Assembly (NCBI GenBank): GCA_036380355.1
Contig: DASVEW010000088.1
Span: 1-42,543, forward strand
Reading direction: 5' to 3'
Length of the DNA: 42,543 bases
Source of the DNA: JACDAN01 sp036380355
GTDB taxonomy: Bacteria; Actinomycetota; Thermoleophilia; Gaiellales; Gaiellaceae
Under the pieces are notes generated by a model that did not search any database, was not told where the DNA came from, and saw only the letters and a list, made by a program, of their open reading frames with translations. A program made the translations under genes and the position numbers. Shown here in pieces: positions 25,380-32,280 of the stretch. The first letter of the stretch is position 1, and each line of letters starts with the position of its first letter.

Positions 25380-26213
25380 GTGGCCGCACGGCTCATGGAC
25401 GGGAAGGGACTCGCGGAGCGACTCCGTGCCGAGATCGCCGAGGAAGTGCGCCAACTCGGCGACGTCGGCCTCGCGACGATCCTGGTCGGAGACGACCCGG
25501 CCTCCGACGTCTACATCCGCCGCAAGCACGAGGCGGCCCAGGAGGTCGGCATCCGCTCGGTCGACCACCGCCTCCCGGCCGAGACGACCCAGGAGCAGCT
25601 CGAGGGACTCGTCCGCGAGCTCAACGCCGACGACACGGTCGACGGCATCCTCGTCCAGTCCCCGCTGCCGGCGCAGCTCGACGAGGAGGCCGCCGTGCGG
25701 CTGCTCGATCCGGCCAAGGACGTCGACGGCTTCCATCCGGACAATGCGGCGCGTCTCTACATGGGCGAGCCGCGCTTCGTGCCGGCCACGCCGCTCGGGA
25801 TCATGCGGTTGCTGGAGGAGTACGACGTCCCGCTGGAGGGCGCCCGGGCCGTCGTCGTCGGCCGGAGCCTGATCGTCGGCAAGCCGATGTCGCTGCTCCT
25901 CCTCGCCGCGAACGCGACGGTGACGACGGCTCACTCGAGGACAAGGGACCTCGCCGCGCACACACGAGAGGCTGACGTGCTGGTCGTCGCGGTCGGGCAG
26001 GTCGACGTGGTCACCGCGGACATGGTGAAACCGGGCGCGACCGTCGTGGACGTCGGCATGAACCGAACGGACGAAGGGCTGCGAGGCGACGTCGATCCCG
26101 CAGCACGCGAAATCGCCGGCCTGATCACGCCGGTTCCGGGCGGCGTGGGGCCGATGACGATCGCTTCGCTGCTGAGAAATTCGGTTCAAGCCGCTCGTCG
26201 CAGACGCTGCTAA
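25380..26213 (+). CDS. folD: Methylenetetrahydrofolate dehydrogenase/cyclohydrolase
   Basis: A 277-residue FolD, full length for the family. The catalytic Lys is Lys49 in VYIRRKH; VDGILVQSPLP and the dinucleotide motif GRSLIVGKPMS are intact, followed by the C-terminal TPVPGGVGPMT signature. It interconverts methylene-, methenyl- and formyl-tetrahydrofolate in one-carbon metabolism in the cytoplasm. GTG start at 25380. Its promoter must overlap that of the divergent HMG-CoA reductase. A cold-shock gene follows 73 bases downstream. Confidence 0.95.
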   Translation: MAARLMDGKGLAERLRAEIAEEVRQLGDVGLATILVGDDPASDVYIRRKHEAAQEVGIRSVDHRLPAETTQEQLEGLVRELNADDTVDGILVQSPLPAQLDEEAAVRLLDPAKDVDGFHPDNAARLYMGEPRFVPATPLGIMRLLEEYDVPLEGARAVVVGRSLIVGKPMSLLLLAANATVTTAHSRTRDLAAHTREADVLVVAVGQVDVVTADMVKPGATVVDVGMNRTDEGLRGDVDPAAREIAGLITPVPGGVGPMTIASLLRNSVQAARRRRC

Positions 26214-26286
26214 GGTTCCGCCGTTCAAGCAGTTGTTCGGCGGCGCGGGGTGCCCGGGCCGTCGTTCGGTTTTGAAGGAGGAACGA

Positions 26287-26487
26287 TTGCCTGAGGGCAC
26301 CGTCAAGTGGTTTTCGAACGAGAAGGGCTACGGATTCATCGAGCGTGAGGACGGCGACGACGTCTTCGTCCATCACTCGGCGATCCAGTCGGAGGGCTAC
26401 CGCTCGCTGACCGAGGGTCAGCGCGTGCAGTTCGAGGTCGTGCAGGGCGACAAGGGGCTCCAGGCCTCGAACGTCCAGCCGGTCTAG
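26287..26487 (+). CDS. Cold-shock domain protein
   Basis: A 66-residue single cold-shock domain, started by a TTG at 26287 with GGAGGA at 26277-26282; the longer upstream reading has no family match. RNP1 is KGYGFI (13-18) and RNP2 is VFVHHS (26-31), the RNA/ssDNA-binding strands. It should act as an RNA chaperone in the cytoplasm. It has its own intrinsic terminator directly downstream (26511-26537), so it is probably monocistronic. Confidence 0.93.
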   Translation: MPEGTVKWFSNEKGYGFIEREDGDDVFVHHSAIQSEGYRSLTEGQRVQFEVVQGDKGLQASNVQPV

Positions 26488-26510
26488 GCACCCTCTCGTT
26501 TCGTACTCAA

Positions 26511-26537
26511 AACGCGGGCCGAGAGGCCCGCGTTTTT
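26511..26537 (+). terminator. Intrinsic terminator of the cold-shock gene
   Basis: AACGCGGGCC (26511-26520) pairs perfectly with GGCCCGCGTT (26525-26534) around a GAGA tetraloop, followed by a T-run. This is the clearest Rho-independent terminator in the window and lies 24 bases after the stop codon. Confidence 0.93.
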
Positions 26538-26548
26538 TGTTGGATGAC

Positions 26549-26576
26549 GCGGTGCCAGACTTCAGTCTGGCACCGC
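26549..26576. repeat. Perfect 13-bp-arm palindrome, REP-like
   Basis: The arm GCGGTGCCAGACT (26549-26561) is followed by TC and its exact reverse complement (26564-26576). It lies after the terminator and 25 bases before gatC. It has no T-run, so it is not a second terminator. Form and placement suit a REP-type palindromic repeat, or a leader hairpin of the gatCAB mRNA. No second copy is in the window. Confidence 0.6.
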
Positions 26577-26601
26577 CAACTCAGAGAAGGACTGATCTCC
26601 G

Positions 26602-26883
26602 ATGGCGATCACACGCGACGAAGTCCTCCACGTGGCGCGGCTCGCGCGCCTCGAGCTCTCGGGCGACGAGGTCGAGCGCTTCACCGAGCAGCTGAGCGCG
26701 ATCCTCCAGGCGGTCGCGAAGGTGTCCGAGCTCGACCTGTCCGACGTGGAGCCGACCGCGCACCCGCTCGACGTCGTCAACGTCTGGGCCGAGGACGAGC
26801 CTCGGCCTTCGCTGCCTGCCGACGAGGCGCTCGTGAATGCTCCCGACCGGCACGACGGGTTCTTCAAGGTGCCTCCGGCATGA
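26602..26883 (+). CDS. gatC: Asp-tRNA(Asn)/Glu-tRNA(Gln) amidotransferase subunit C
   Basis: A 93-residue GatC, the small belt subunit that holds GatA and GatB together. The N-terminal helix pattern VLHVARLARLELSGDEVERF, the LDLSDVEPTAHP segment and the C-terminal DGFFKVPPA are characteristic. ATG start with AGAAGGA upstream. Its stop overlaps the gatA start (ATGA at 26880), giving translational coupling. Confidence 0.95.
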   Translation: MAITRDEVLHVARLARLELSGDEVERFTEQLSAILQAVAKVSELDLSDVEPTAHPLDVVNVWAEDEPRPSLPADEALVNAPDRHDGFFKVPPA

Positions 26884-28280
26884 CGGACACGCTGCGACTC
26901 ACGGCCGAAGAGGCGATGGGCCTCGTCGAGCGCGGCGAGGTCTCTCCGGCCGAGCTGCACGCCGCCTATCACGCCGCGATCGGCGAGCGGGACGGTGAGC
27001 TCCACGCGTATCTCCGAACGGTCGAGGACACGGGCGGCATCCCGATCGCGTTCAAGGACGTGGTCTCGACGCGTGGAGTCGAGACGACTGCCGGCTCGAA
27101 GATCCTGTCCGGCTACACGCCGGTGTTCGACGCGACCGTCGCGGCACGCTGCCGAGACGCCGGCATGTCGCTCCTCGGCAAGACGAACATGGACGAGTTC
27201 GCAATGGGCTCGTCCACGGAGAACTCCGGCTTCGGGCCCACGCACAACCCGTGGGACCCCGAGCGAGTCCCGGGCGGCTCGTCGGGCGGGTCCGCCGCGG
27301 CGGTGGCGGCCGGGCTTGCGCCGTGGGCGCTCGGCTCCGACACGGGCGGTTCCGTGAAGCAGCCTGCGGCCCTGTGCGGGATCGTGGGCCTGCGTCCGAC
27401 CTACGGGACGGTCTCGCGGTACGGGATCGTCGCCTTCGCGTCCAGCCTCGACCAGATCGGCCCGATGACGAAGACGGTTCGCGACAACGCGCTGCTCTAC
27501 CGCGCGATCGCCGGGCGCGACGCGAACGACACGACGACCGTCGAGCTGCCCGAGCCGGTCCAGATCCCGGAGGCGGAGGACTTGAAAGGCGTCCGCGTCG
27601 GCGTTCCACGTGAGCTGAACGAGGCCGAGGGCATCGAGCGCGGCGTCAAGGAAGGCGTCGACCGGACGATCGAGCTCTGCCGCGAGCTCGGCGCCGAGGT
27701 GGGGGAGACGAGCCTCCCGCGCTCGGTCGAGTACGGGCTCGCCTGCTACTACCTCGTCGCGCCGGCCGAGGCCTCGTCCAACCTGGCCCGGTACGACGGC
27801 GTCCGCTACGGGCTCCGGGTGGACGGCGCGAATGTCCGCGAGATGTACGAGAAGACGCGCGACGCCGGCTTCGGCGACGAGCCCAAGCGCCGGATCATGC
27901 TCGGCGCCTACGCGCTCTCCGCCGGCTACTACGAGGCCTACTACGGCCAGGCGCAGAAGGTCCGGACCGTGATCGCGCAGGAGCATGCGGCCGCCTTCGA
28001 GAGCTTCGACGTCCTCGTCAGCCCGACCTCGCCGACCGTCGCCTTCAAGCTCGGCGAGAAGGCGGAGAACCCGCTCGCGATGTACCTCTCGGACGTCCTC
28101 ACGATCCCGTCGAACATGGCCGGGCTGCCGGGCCTCTCGATCCCGTGTGGCCTCTCCGACGGGCTCCCGGTCGGCTTCCAGCTGATCGGCCCGCAGTTCT
28201 CTGAGAACCTGCTCTTCCGCGCGGGCCACGCGCTGGAGCGGGCGATCGGCTTCGACGTCGTCCCGGAGCGGCTTCGATGA
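26880..28280 (+). CDS. gatA: Amidotransferase subunit A (amidase)
   Basis: A 466-residue amidase-signature protein, slightly shorter than many GatA (about 485). The Ser-cisSer-Lys triad is Lys59 (AFKDV), Ser134 (GGSSGGS) and Ser158 (GSDTGGSVKQPAA). It hydrolyses glutamine and passes ammonia to GatB to amidate misacylated Glu-tRNA(Gln) or Asp-tRNA(Asn). It overlaps gatC by four bases upstream and gatB by four bases downstream, forming a tightly coupled three-gene operon. Confidence 0.96.
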   Translation: MTDTLRLTAEEAMGLVERGEVSPAELHAAYHAAIGERDGELHAYLRTVEDTGGIPIAFKDVVSTRGVETTAGSKILSGYTPVFDATVAARCRDAGMSLLGKTNMDEFAMGSSTENSGFGPTHNPWDPERVPGGSSGGSAAAVAAGLAPWALGSDTGGSVKQPAALCGIVGLRPTYGTVSRYGIVAFASSLDQIGPMTKTVRDNALLYRAIAGRDANDTTTVELPEPVQIPEAEDLKGVRVGVPRELNEAEGIERGVKEGVDRTIELCRELGAEVGETSLPRSVEYGLACYYLVAPAEASSNLARYDGVRYGLRVDGANVREMYEKTRDAGFGDEPKRRIMLGAYALSAGYYEAYYGQAQKVRTVIAQEHAAAFESFDVLVSPTSPTVAFKLGEKAENPLAMYLSDVLTIPSNMAGLPGLSIPCGLSDGLPVGFQLIGPQFSENLLFRAGHALERAIGFDVVPERLR

Positions 28281-29680
28281 ACTGGGAGCCGGTCATCGGG
28301 CTCGAGATCCACATCCACCTGAAGACGCGGACGAAGATGTTCTGCCGCTGCCAGGTGACCTACTCGGAGCCGGAGAACACGCGCACCTGCCCTGTCTGCC
28401 TCGCCTTCCCCGGCTCGCTGCCGGTGCCGAACGAGCGGGCGGTCGAGTGGACGATCAAGCTCGGCCTGGCGCTCGAGTGCCGGATCGCTGAGCACGCGGT
28501 CTTCCATCGGAAGAACTACTTCTATCCGGACAACCCGAAGGGCTACCAGATCTCGCAGTACGACGAGCCTCTCTGCGTCGACGGCCGGCTGGTCGTGCCG
28601 GGCGAGGCCGGCGACACCGAGGTCGGCATCGTCCGCGCGCATCTCGAGGAGGACGCGGCCAAGAACGTCCACCTGGGAACCGCCGAAGGTCGGATTGCGG
28701 GCGCCAGCGCGACGCTCGTCGACTTCAACCGAGCCGGCACGCCGCTCGTCGAGATCGTCACCCAGCCGGATCTCCACTCGGCCGAGGGGGCGCGGCGCTT
28801 CCTGCAGCTACTTCGGCAGACGGTGGTCGAGCTCGGGATCTCCGACGCGGAGATGGAGAAGGGCTCGCTCCGCTTCGACGTGAACGTCTCCGTGCGCCCG
28901 GAGGGGTCGGACGAGCTCCGGACACGCACCGAGCTGAAGAACCTCAACTCGTTCGCCTTCGCGGCCCGCGCGATCGAGCGGGAGGTCGAGCGGCAGATCG
29001 CGATCTACGAGTCGGGCGGCGAGGTCGAGCAGGAGACGCTGCACTTCGACCCGGGCAAGGAGTCGGCGCCGCCGCTCCGTTCCAAGGAGGAGGCGCAGGA
29101 CTACCGCTACTTCCCGGAGCCCGACCTCGTTCCGATCGAGCCGCCGGCCGAGATGGTCGAGCACGCCCGCGGGGAGCTCCCCGAGCTTCCGGGGGCCCGG
29201 ATCCGGCGCCTTGCCGCCGACCTCGACCACGCGATCGCCCTGGATCTCGTGACGAGTGGGCGCGACGCGCTCTACGAACGAGTGCCGGGCGACCGGCGGG
29301 CCGTCGCCAACGTCCTGATGAACCAGTTCGCCGCCTCGGGCGTCGACCCCGCGGCCGTCGACGCGGAGGAGCTGGCCAAGCTGATCGAGGCGCGCTCACG
29401 CATCCCGCGCGACCGCTTCCTGGAGGCGCTCACGAAGAGCGGCGACCCGGGATTCTCGGCGGATGCCTACCTGGGTGACGGCCTCGTTGCGGACACGTCG
29501 GAGCTCGAGCCGATCGTCGACCGGATCCTGGAGGCGAATCCGGGCCAGGTGGAGTCCTACCGCGGCGGCAAGGAGGGCCTGCTCGGCTTCTTCGTCGGGC
29601 AGGTCATGCGCGAGACGCAGGGCAAGGCGGACCCGAAGGTCGTGAACGAGCTGCTGCGCTCGAAGCTCGCGTCTCGCTGA
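28277..29680 (+). CDS. gatB: Amidotransferase subunit B
   Basis: A 467-residue GatB, normal length. The N-terminal VIGLEIHIHLKT and the zinc-site cysteines Cys23, Cys25, Cys38 and Cys41 are present, followed by the kinase-like activation domain and the C-terminal helical/YqeY tail (GLLGFFVGQVMRETQGKADP). It binds the misacylated tRNA and activates its side chain with ATP. Its final codons, CGC TGA, are the first bases of the structured repeat at 29675, so the repeat supplies the stop codon. Confidence 0.96.
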   Translation: MNWEPVIGLEIHIHLKTRTKMFCRCQVTYSEPENTRTCPVCLAFPGSLPVPNERAVEWTIKLGLALECRIAEHAVFHRKNYFYPDNPKGYQISQYDEPLCVDGRLVVPGEAGDTEVGIVRAHLEEDAAKNVHLGTAEGRIAGASATLVDFNRAGTPLVEIVTQPDLHSAEGARRFLQLLRQTVVELGISDAEMEKGSLRFDVNVSVRPEGSDELRTRTELKNLNSFAFAARAIEREVERQIAIYESGGEVEQETLHFDPGKESAPPLRSKEEAQDYRYFPEPDLVPIEPPAEMVEHARGELPELPGARIRRLAADLDHAIALDLVTSGRDALYERVPGDRRAVANVLMNQFAASGVDPAAVDAEELAKLIEARSRIPRDRFLEALTKSGDPGFSADAYLGDGLVADTSELEPIVDRILEANPGQVESYRGGKEGLLGFFVGQVMRETQGKADPKVVNELLRSKLASR

Positions 29681-29804
29681 AAGTCTCACGACTTTCAGCG
29701 ACCGTATGAAGCCGGGTGCCGCCTTCGCGGCACGCGGCCGAGAACCGTACGCTGAGTTCCTTCTCGATCAGCCCACAAGGCGGAACGGGCAAAACCCGTT
29801 CCGC
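29675..29804. repeat. Triple-hairpin intergenic element, copy 1
   Basis: Three hairpins in about 130 bases. Hairpin 1: CGCTGAAAGTC (29675-29685), loop TCAC, GACTTTCAGCG (29690-29700). Then the conserved spacer ACCGTATGAAGCCGG. Hairpin 2: GTGCCGC (29716-29722), loop CTTC, GCGGCAC (29727-29733). Then about 45 less conserved bases. Hairpin 3: GCGGAACGGG (29780-29789), loop CAAAA, CCCGTTCCGC (29795-29804). The TGA of gatB is inside hairpin 1. No T-run follows any hairpin. Confidence 0.85.
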
Positions 29805-29818
29805 GGCGGACCGAGTAC

Positions 29819-29956
29819 CTAGCCGCTCGAGCTCGAGCGGCGGCGGCTGCGGGCCGGAGGGTTCGCCGGTGCGGCGGTCTTCGCCTTCAGGCGCTCCTTC
29901 TTCTTGCGCTGGCGGTCCCTCGCCCAGCGCACCTTCGGCCTGCTTCCGCGTCCCAT
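29819..29956 (-). CDS. Small basic Lys/Arg-rich protein
   Basis: A 45-residue protein from the ATG at 29956. It begins MGRGSRPKVRWARDRQRKKK and continues Lys/Arg/Ala/Ser-rich to the stop at 29821-29819. Short basic proteins with this VRWA-DRQRKKK core recur in actinobacteria to my knowledge; function unknown, nucleic-acid binding plausible. It is divergent from the ArsR gene with 30 bases between the starts, sharing the TATATA at 29969-29974. Confidence 0.6.
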   Translation of the reverse strand: MGRGSRPKVRWARDRQRKKKERLKAKTAAPANPPARSRRRSSSSG

Positions 29957-29968
29957 CGCGCGGGAGCA

Positions 29969-29992
29969 TATATAGTTCACCTTTAGGTGAAC
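29969..29992 (+). promoter_or_regulatory. TATATA box and operator-like inverted repeat over the arsR-type start
   Basis: GTTCACC (29975-29981) and GGTGAAC (29986-29992) form a perfect inverted repeat around TTTA. The GTG start codon of the ArsR-type regulator (29987) is inside the right arm. TATATA at 29969-29974 is a possible -10 box and reads the same on both strands. The placement suggests autoregulation: the repressor would cover the transcription start and start codon. The mRNA leader would be only a few bases long. Confidence 0.6.
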
Positions 29993-30322
29993 AGTACCGC
30001 ACAGCTCGACCGCAGCTTCCTCGCCCTCTCGCACCCCGCTCGCCGGACGATCGTCGAGCGGCTCGCGCAGGGTCCGGCGACCGTCGGCGAGGCTTCGCAG
30101 GGGCTTGGCCTCTCGAAGCCGGCGGTGAGCAAGCACGTTCGCGTGCTGGAGGACGCGGGGCTCATCCACCGCGAGGTCGAGGGCCGGGAGCACCGCCTCC
30201 GCCTCGAGGGCCGGTCGATGACCGAGGCCGAGCAGTGGATCGAGCGGCATCGCGAGCTGTGGGAGCGGAAATTCGACGCCGTCGAGCGGTTTCTCGCCGA
30301 CGGGGAGGGAGGAAACGCATGA
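29987..30322 (+). CDS. ArsR-family transcriptional regulator
   Basis: A 111-residue winged-helix regulator. The N-terminal helix reads FLALSHPARRTIVERLAQGP, the recognition region GEASQGLGLSKPAVSKHVRV (about 34-53), and the wing EDAGLIHREVEGREHRLRLE. There is no Cys metal site of the ArsR/SmtB type, so it belongs to the group paired with SRPBCC proteins rather than metal sensors. The SRPBCC gene overlaps its stop codon (ATGA at 30319). The operator-like inverted repeat over its start predicts autorepression. The ligand is unknown. Confidence 0.88.
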   Translation: MNSTAQLDRSFLALSHPARRTIVERLAQGPATVGEASQGLGLSKPAVSKHVRVLEDAGLIHREVEGREHRLRLEGRSMTEAEQWIERHRELWERKFDAVERFLADGEGGNA

Positions 30323-30777
30323 CGCAGCAGGCACAGGACGTCGTCCTGCAAATGAACCGGCGCTTCGACGCGCCGCGGGAGCGCGTCTTCGAGGCGTGGA
30401 CGAGCCCGGAGGTCCTGCTCGAGTGGTGGCGTGCCGGGCCCGACTGGGAGACGCCCGAGGCCGAGGTCGACCTCCGCCCGGGCGGGAGCTACCGCCTCTC
30501 CATGCGCGACACCGAAAAGGGCGAGACGCATACGGTCGTCGGCGAGTACAGGGAGATCCAGCCGCCGGAGCGGCTCGTCTACACGTGGAGCTGGGAGAGC
30601 AATCCCGCGGAGATGCAGGGGAGCACGGACACGATCGTGACCGTGGAGTTCGTCGACGACGGCGGCGCGACCGAGGTCTCGCTGACACACAGCGGGTTCG
30701 CCGACGAGAACATCCGCGACCTGCACGCCCACGGCTGGGATGCGTGCCTCGCCAACCTGGAGCGGCTCTTTCGCTGA
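30319..30777 (+). CDS. SRPBCC/AHSA1-domain protein
   Basis: A 152-residue START-like protein. Hallmarks are RRFDAPRERVFEAWTSPEVL, WWRAGPDWETPEAEVDLRPG, a central GEYREIQPPERLVYTWSWES, and the C-terminal helix HGWDACLANLERLF. AHSA1-type SRPBCC proteins bind hydrophobic ligands; bacterial ones next to ArsR regulators are common and mostly uncharacterised. It is translationally coupled to the regulator. Its stop codon TGA (30775-30777) lies inside hairpin 1 of the structured repeat, as in gatB. Confidence 0.9.
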   Translation: MTQQAQDVVLQMNRRFDAPRERVFEAWTSPEVLLEWWRAGPDWETPEAEVDLRPGGSYRLSMRDTEKGETHTVVGEYREIQPPERLVYTWSWESNPAEMQGSTDTIVTVEFVDDGGATEVSLTHSGFADENIRDLHAHGWDACLANLERLFR

Positions 30778-30902
30778 AAGTCCCACGACTTTCAGCGACC
30801 GTATGAAGCCGGGCGCCGCTTTGCGGCACGCGGCCTCGAAGCCGCAGCGGGAGCTCCTCGTCCAACGGCCGAACGAAGCGAGCCGGGCAAAGCCCGGCTC
30901 GC
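30772..30902. repeat. Triple-hairpin intergenic element, copy 2
   Basis: Hairpin 1: CGCTGAAAGTC (30772-30782), loop CCAC, GACTTTCAGCG (30787-30797). Conserved spacer ACCGTATGAAGCCGG. Hairpin 2: GCGCCGC (30813-30819), loop TTT, GCGGCAC (30823-30829), with one C-A mismatch. Hairpin 3: GCGAGCCGGGC (30878-30888), loop AAA, GCCCGGCTCGC (30892-30902). Compared with copy 1, the third stem differs on both sides while staying paired. It lies between convergent genes, so it could act on either transcript. Confidence 0.85.
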
Positions 30903-30913
30903 GGCATCTCAGG

Positions 30914-31465
30914 TCAGATGAGTCCGCAAATGCGGGCCGTGTTGGGCCACGGGTAGAACCCCCGGCCGGCCTTGAGGGCTCGTTCGGCGACCCACATCTG
31001 CTCGACGGGCGACCACGTGTTCGCCCAGCCGCGCCGGAGGAGGTGGCGCGGCGCGTACTGCCGCATGAAGGCGCGGTCCATCTGGAGGCCGCCCCAGTAC
31101 GGATCCCAGGCGTCGCGCCAGGGCCCCTCGTGGCGCTGGAGGCAACGCCACGCGCGCTCGTGCGGAGGGTTGTGCGCCTTGACCCTCGCTCGGATCGCAC
31201 GGCGACGCCACTGCTGCATCACGTGCAGCCGGTAGACGACGTCCCTCGTCCGCATGTACCGGCGGCGATTCGGCGTTCGCGGAACGCCCATCAGACGCTG
31301 CCACCGCCAGGTCGCAACCTGATAGCGCTTGATCTTGCGGACGACGACCTTCCCGTCCGGCATCGCTCGCGCCTGGTCGGCCGCGCGACCGGACGGAACC
31401 GTTGCAGCGGCGAGGCCGAACAGAACCGCGGCAACGACGAGCAAGCCGACGAGTTGTCTGGGCAC
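30914..31465 (-). CDS. Secreted Rpf-like transglycosylase
   Basis: A 183-residue secreted protein. The signal peptide is PRQLVGLLVVAAVLFGLAAA. The C-terminal domain has WRCLQRHEGPW, with the presumed catalytic Glu, then YWGGLQMDRAFM and WSPVEQMWVAERA, ending FYPWPNTARICGLI. This is the lysozyme-like fold of resuscitation-promoting factors and related transglycosylases of actinobacteria, which cut peptidoglycan. The region between signal and domain is Arg-rich (about residues 40-100). Two Cys in the domain may form a disulfide. It is monocistronic by position. Confidence 0.82.
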   Translation of the reverse strand: MPRQLVGLLVVAAVLFGLAAATVPSGRAADQARAMPDGKVVVRKIKRYQVATWRWQRLMGVPRTPNRRRYMRTRDVVYRLHVMQQWRRRAIRARVKAHNPPHERAWRCLQRHEGPWRDAWDPYWGGLQMDRAFMRQYAPRHLLRRGWANTWSPVEQMWVAERALKAGRGFYPWPNTARICGLI

Positions 31466-31611
31466 GTGTGGACCCCCGTTCGTGCTGGAGCTGTGGGTCC
31501 GGCGCGCGACTGTGCCGCAGTGCGCGTCCGGAGCCGAACCGCTCCGTCGGTTTCCTGGTTCCGGCGGGGTTCGGCCGCCGAGCGGCGGACATTGTTAGCA
31601 GACGAACATGC

Positions 31612-32253
31612 CTACCCAGGCAACGGAGGCTGCTGTTTTCTGCTGGAAATCGTAAATCCTCCGTAAAGAAACGCTGACGAAACCGCGAAAAAAGCCGCAG
31701 TTTGCGCCACTCCGAGCCCGGCCACCGTGCTTCCGACCGCGGCTACGGCGACGCCCGCCAGGATGAGGCTCATCGCCAGGGGCCGACGCCGGATCGACGC
31801 CAGGGCAACGCCCACCACCGCCGCGGTTCCGGCCACATTCCCCACGATCGCGAGGATCCTGAGCGGGAAGTAGTCGAGGTGCGACTGGGCCTCCGGAATC
31901 TCGTCTCCCCCCACCGGCGCAGAGAGCGGCTCGGCGATCGCCGCGCCCGTCGCGAGGCCGACGTAGACCAGGATGACCGGAACGACCCAGCGCCGGCCGA
32001 GGAGGAGGAGCGAGCCCGCACCCAGGAGAGGCGCGGTCAGCAGCCCGCCGAAGAGGTAGTAGAGGCGGAACGCCGCCTCGCTCCAGCCGGCGGCCGAGCC
32101 CCACGCGAGCGCGGCCGCCGCGACGGCGAAGGCCGCGAGCGACGCGGACCACGCTAGGAGCTCCGGTGACCTGCGTGCACGCCAGCGTCCGGCGAGCCTT
32201 CCGGCGAGGCGCAACGCGAGCAGTGCGGCCGCAAACGCAAGCAGGGCCTCCAT
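31612..32253 (-). CDS. Seven-span membrane protein
   Basis: A 213-residue protein from the ATG at 32253; the open frame continues upstream only as antisense of the penicillin acylase gene. About seven hydrophobic spans, beginning MEALLAFAAALLALRLAG, then LLAWSASLAAFAVAAAALAW, and later FRLYYLFGGLLTAPLLGAGS and ILVYVGLATGAAIAEPL. The spacing and the RLYYLFGGLLTAP segment are reminiscent of conserved actinobacterial membrane proteins of unknown function. The C-terminus is short and basic. It is divergent from the penicillin acylase gene with 27 bases between starts. Confidence 0.68.
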   Translation of the reverse strand: MEALLAFAAALLALRLAGRLAGRWRARRSPELLAWSASLAAFAVAAAALAWGSAAGWSEAAFRLYYLFGGLLTAPLLGAGSLLLLGRRWVVPVILVYVGLATGAAIAEPLSAPVGGDEIPEAQSHLDYFPLRILAIVGNVAGTAAVVGVALASIRRRPLAMSLILAGVAVAAVGSTVAGLGVAQTAAFFAVSSAFLYGGFTISSRKQQPPLPG

Positions 32254-32280
32254 CCGGACGAGGGTAGTAGGCTGGCCGCG

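Noticed and set aside
29675..30902. CRISPR-like interpretation of the repeated elements
   Set aside because: There are only two or three widely spaced copies, no regular spacers and no cas genes.
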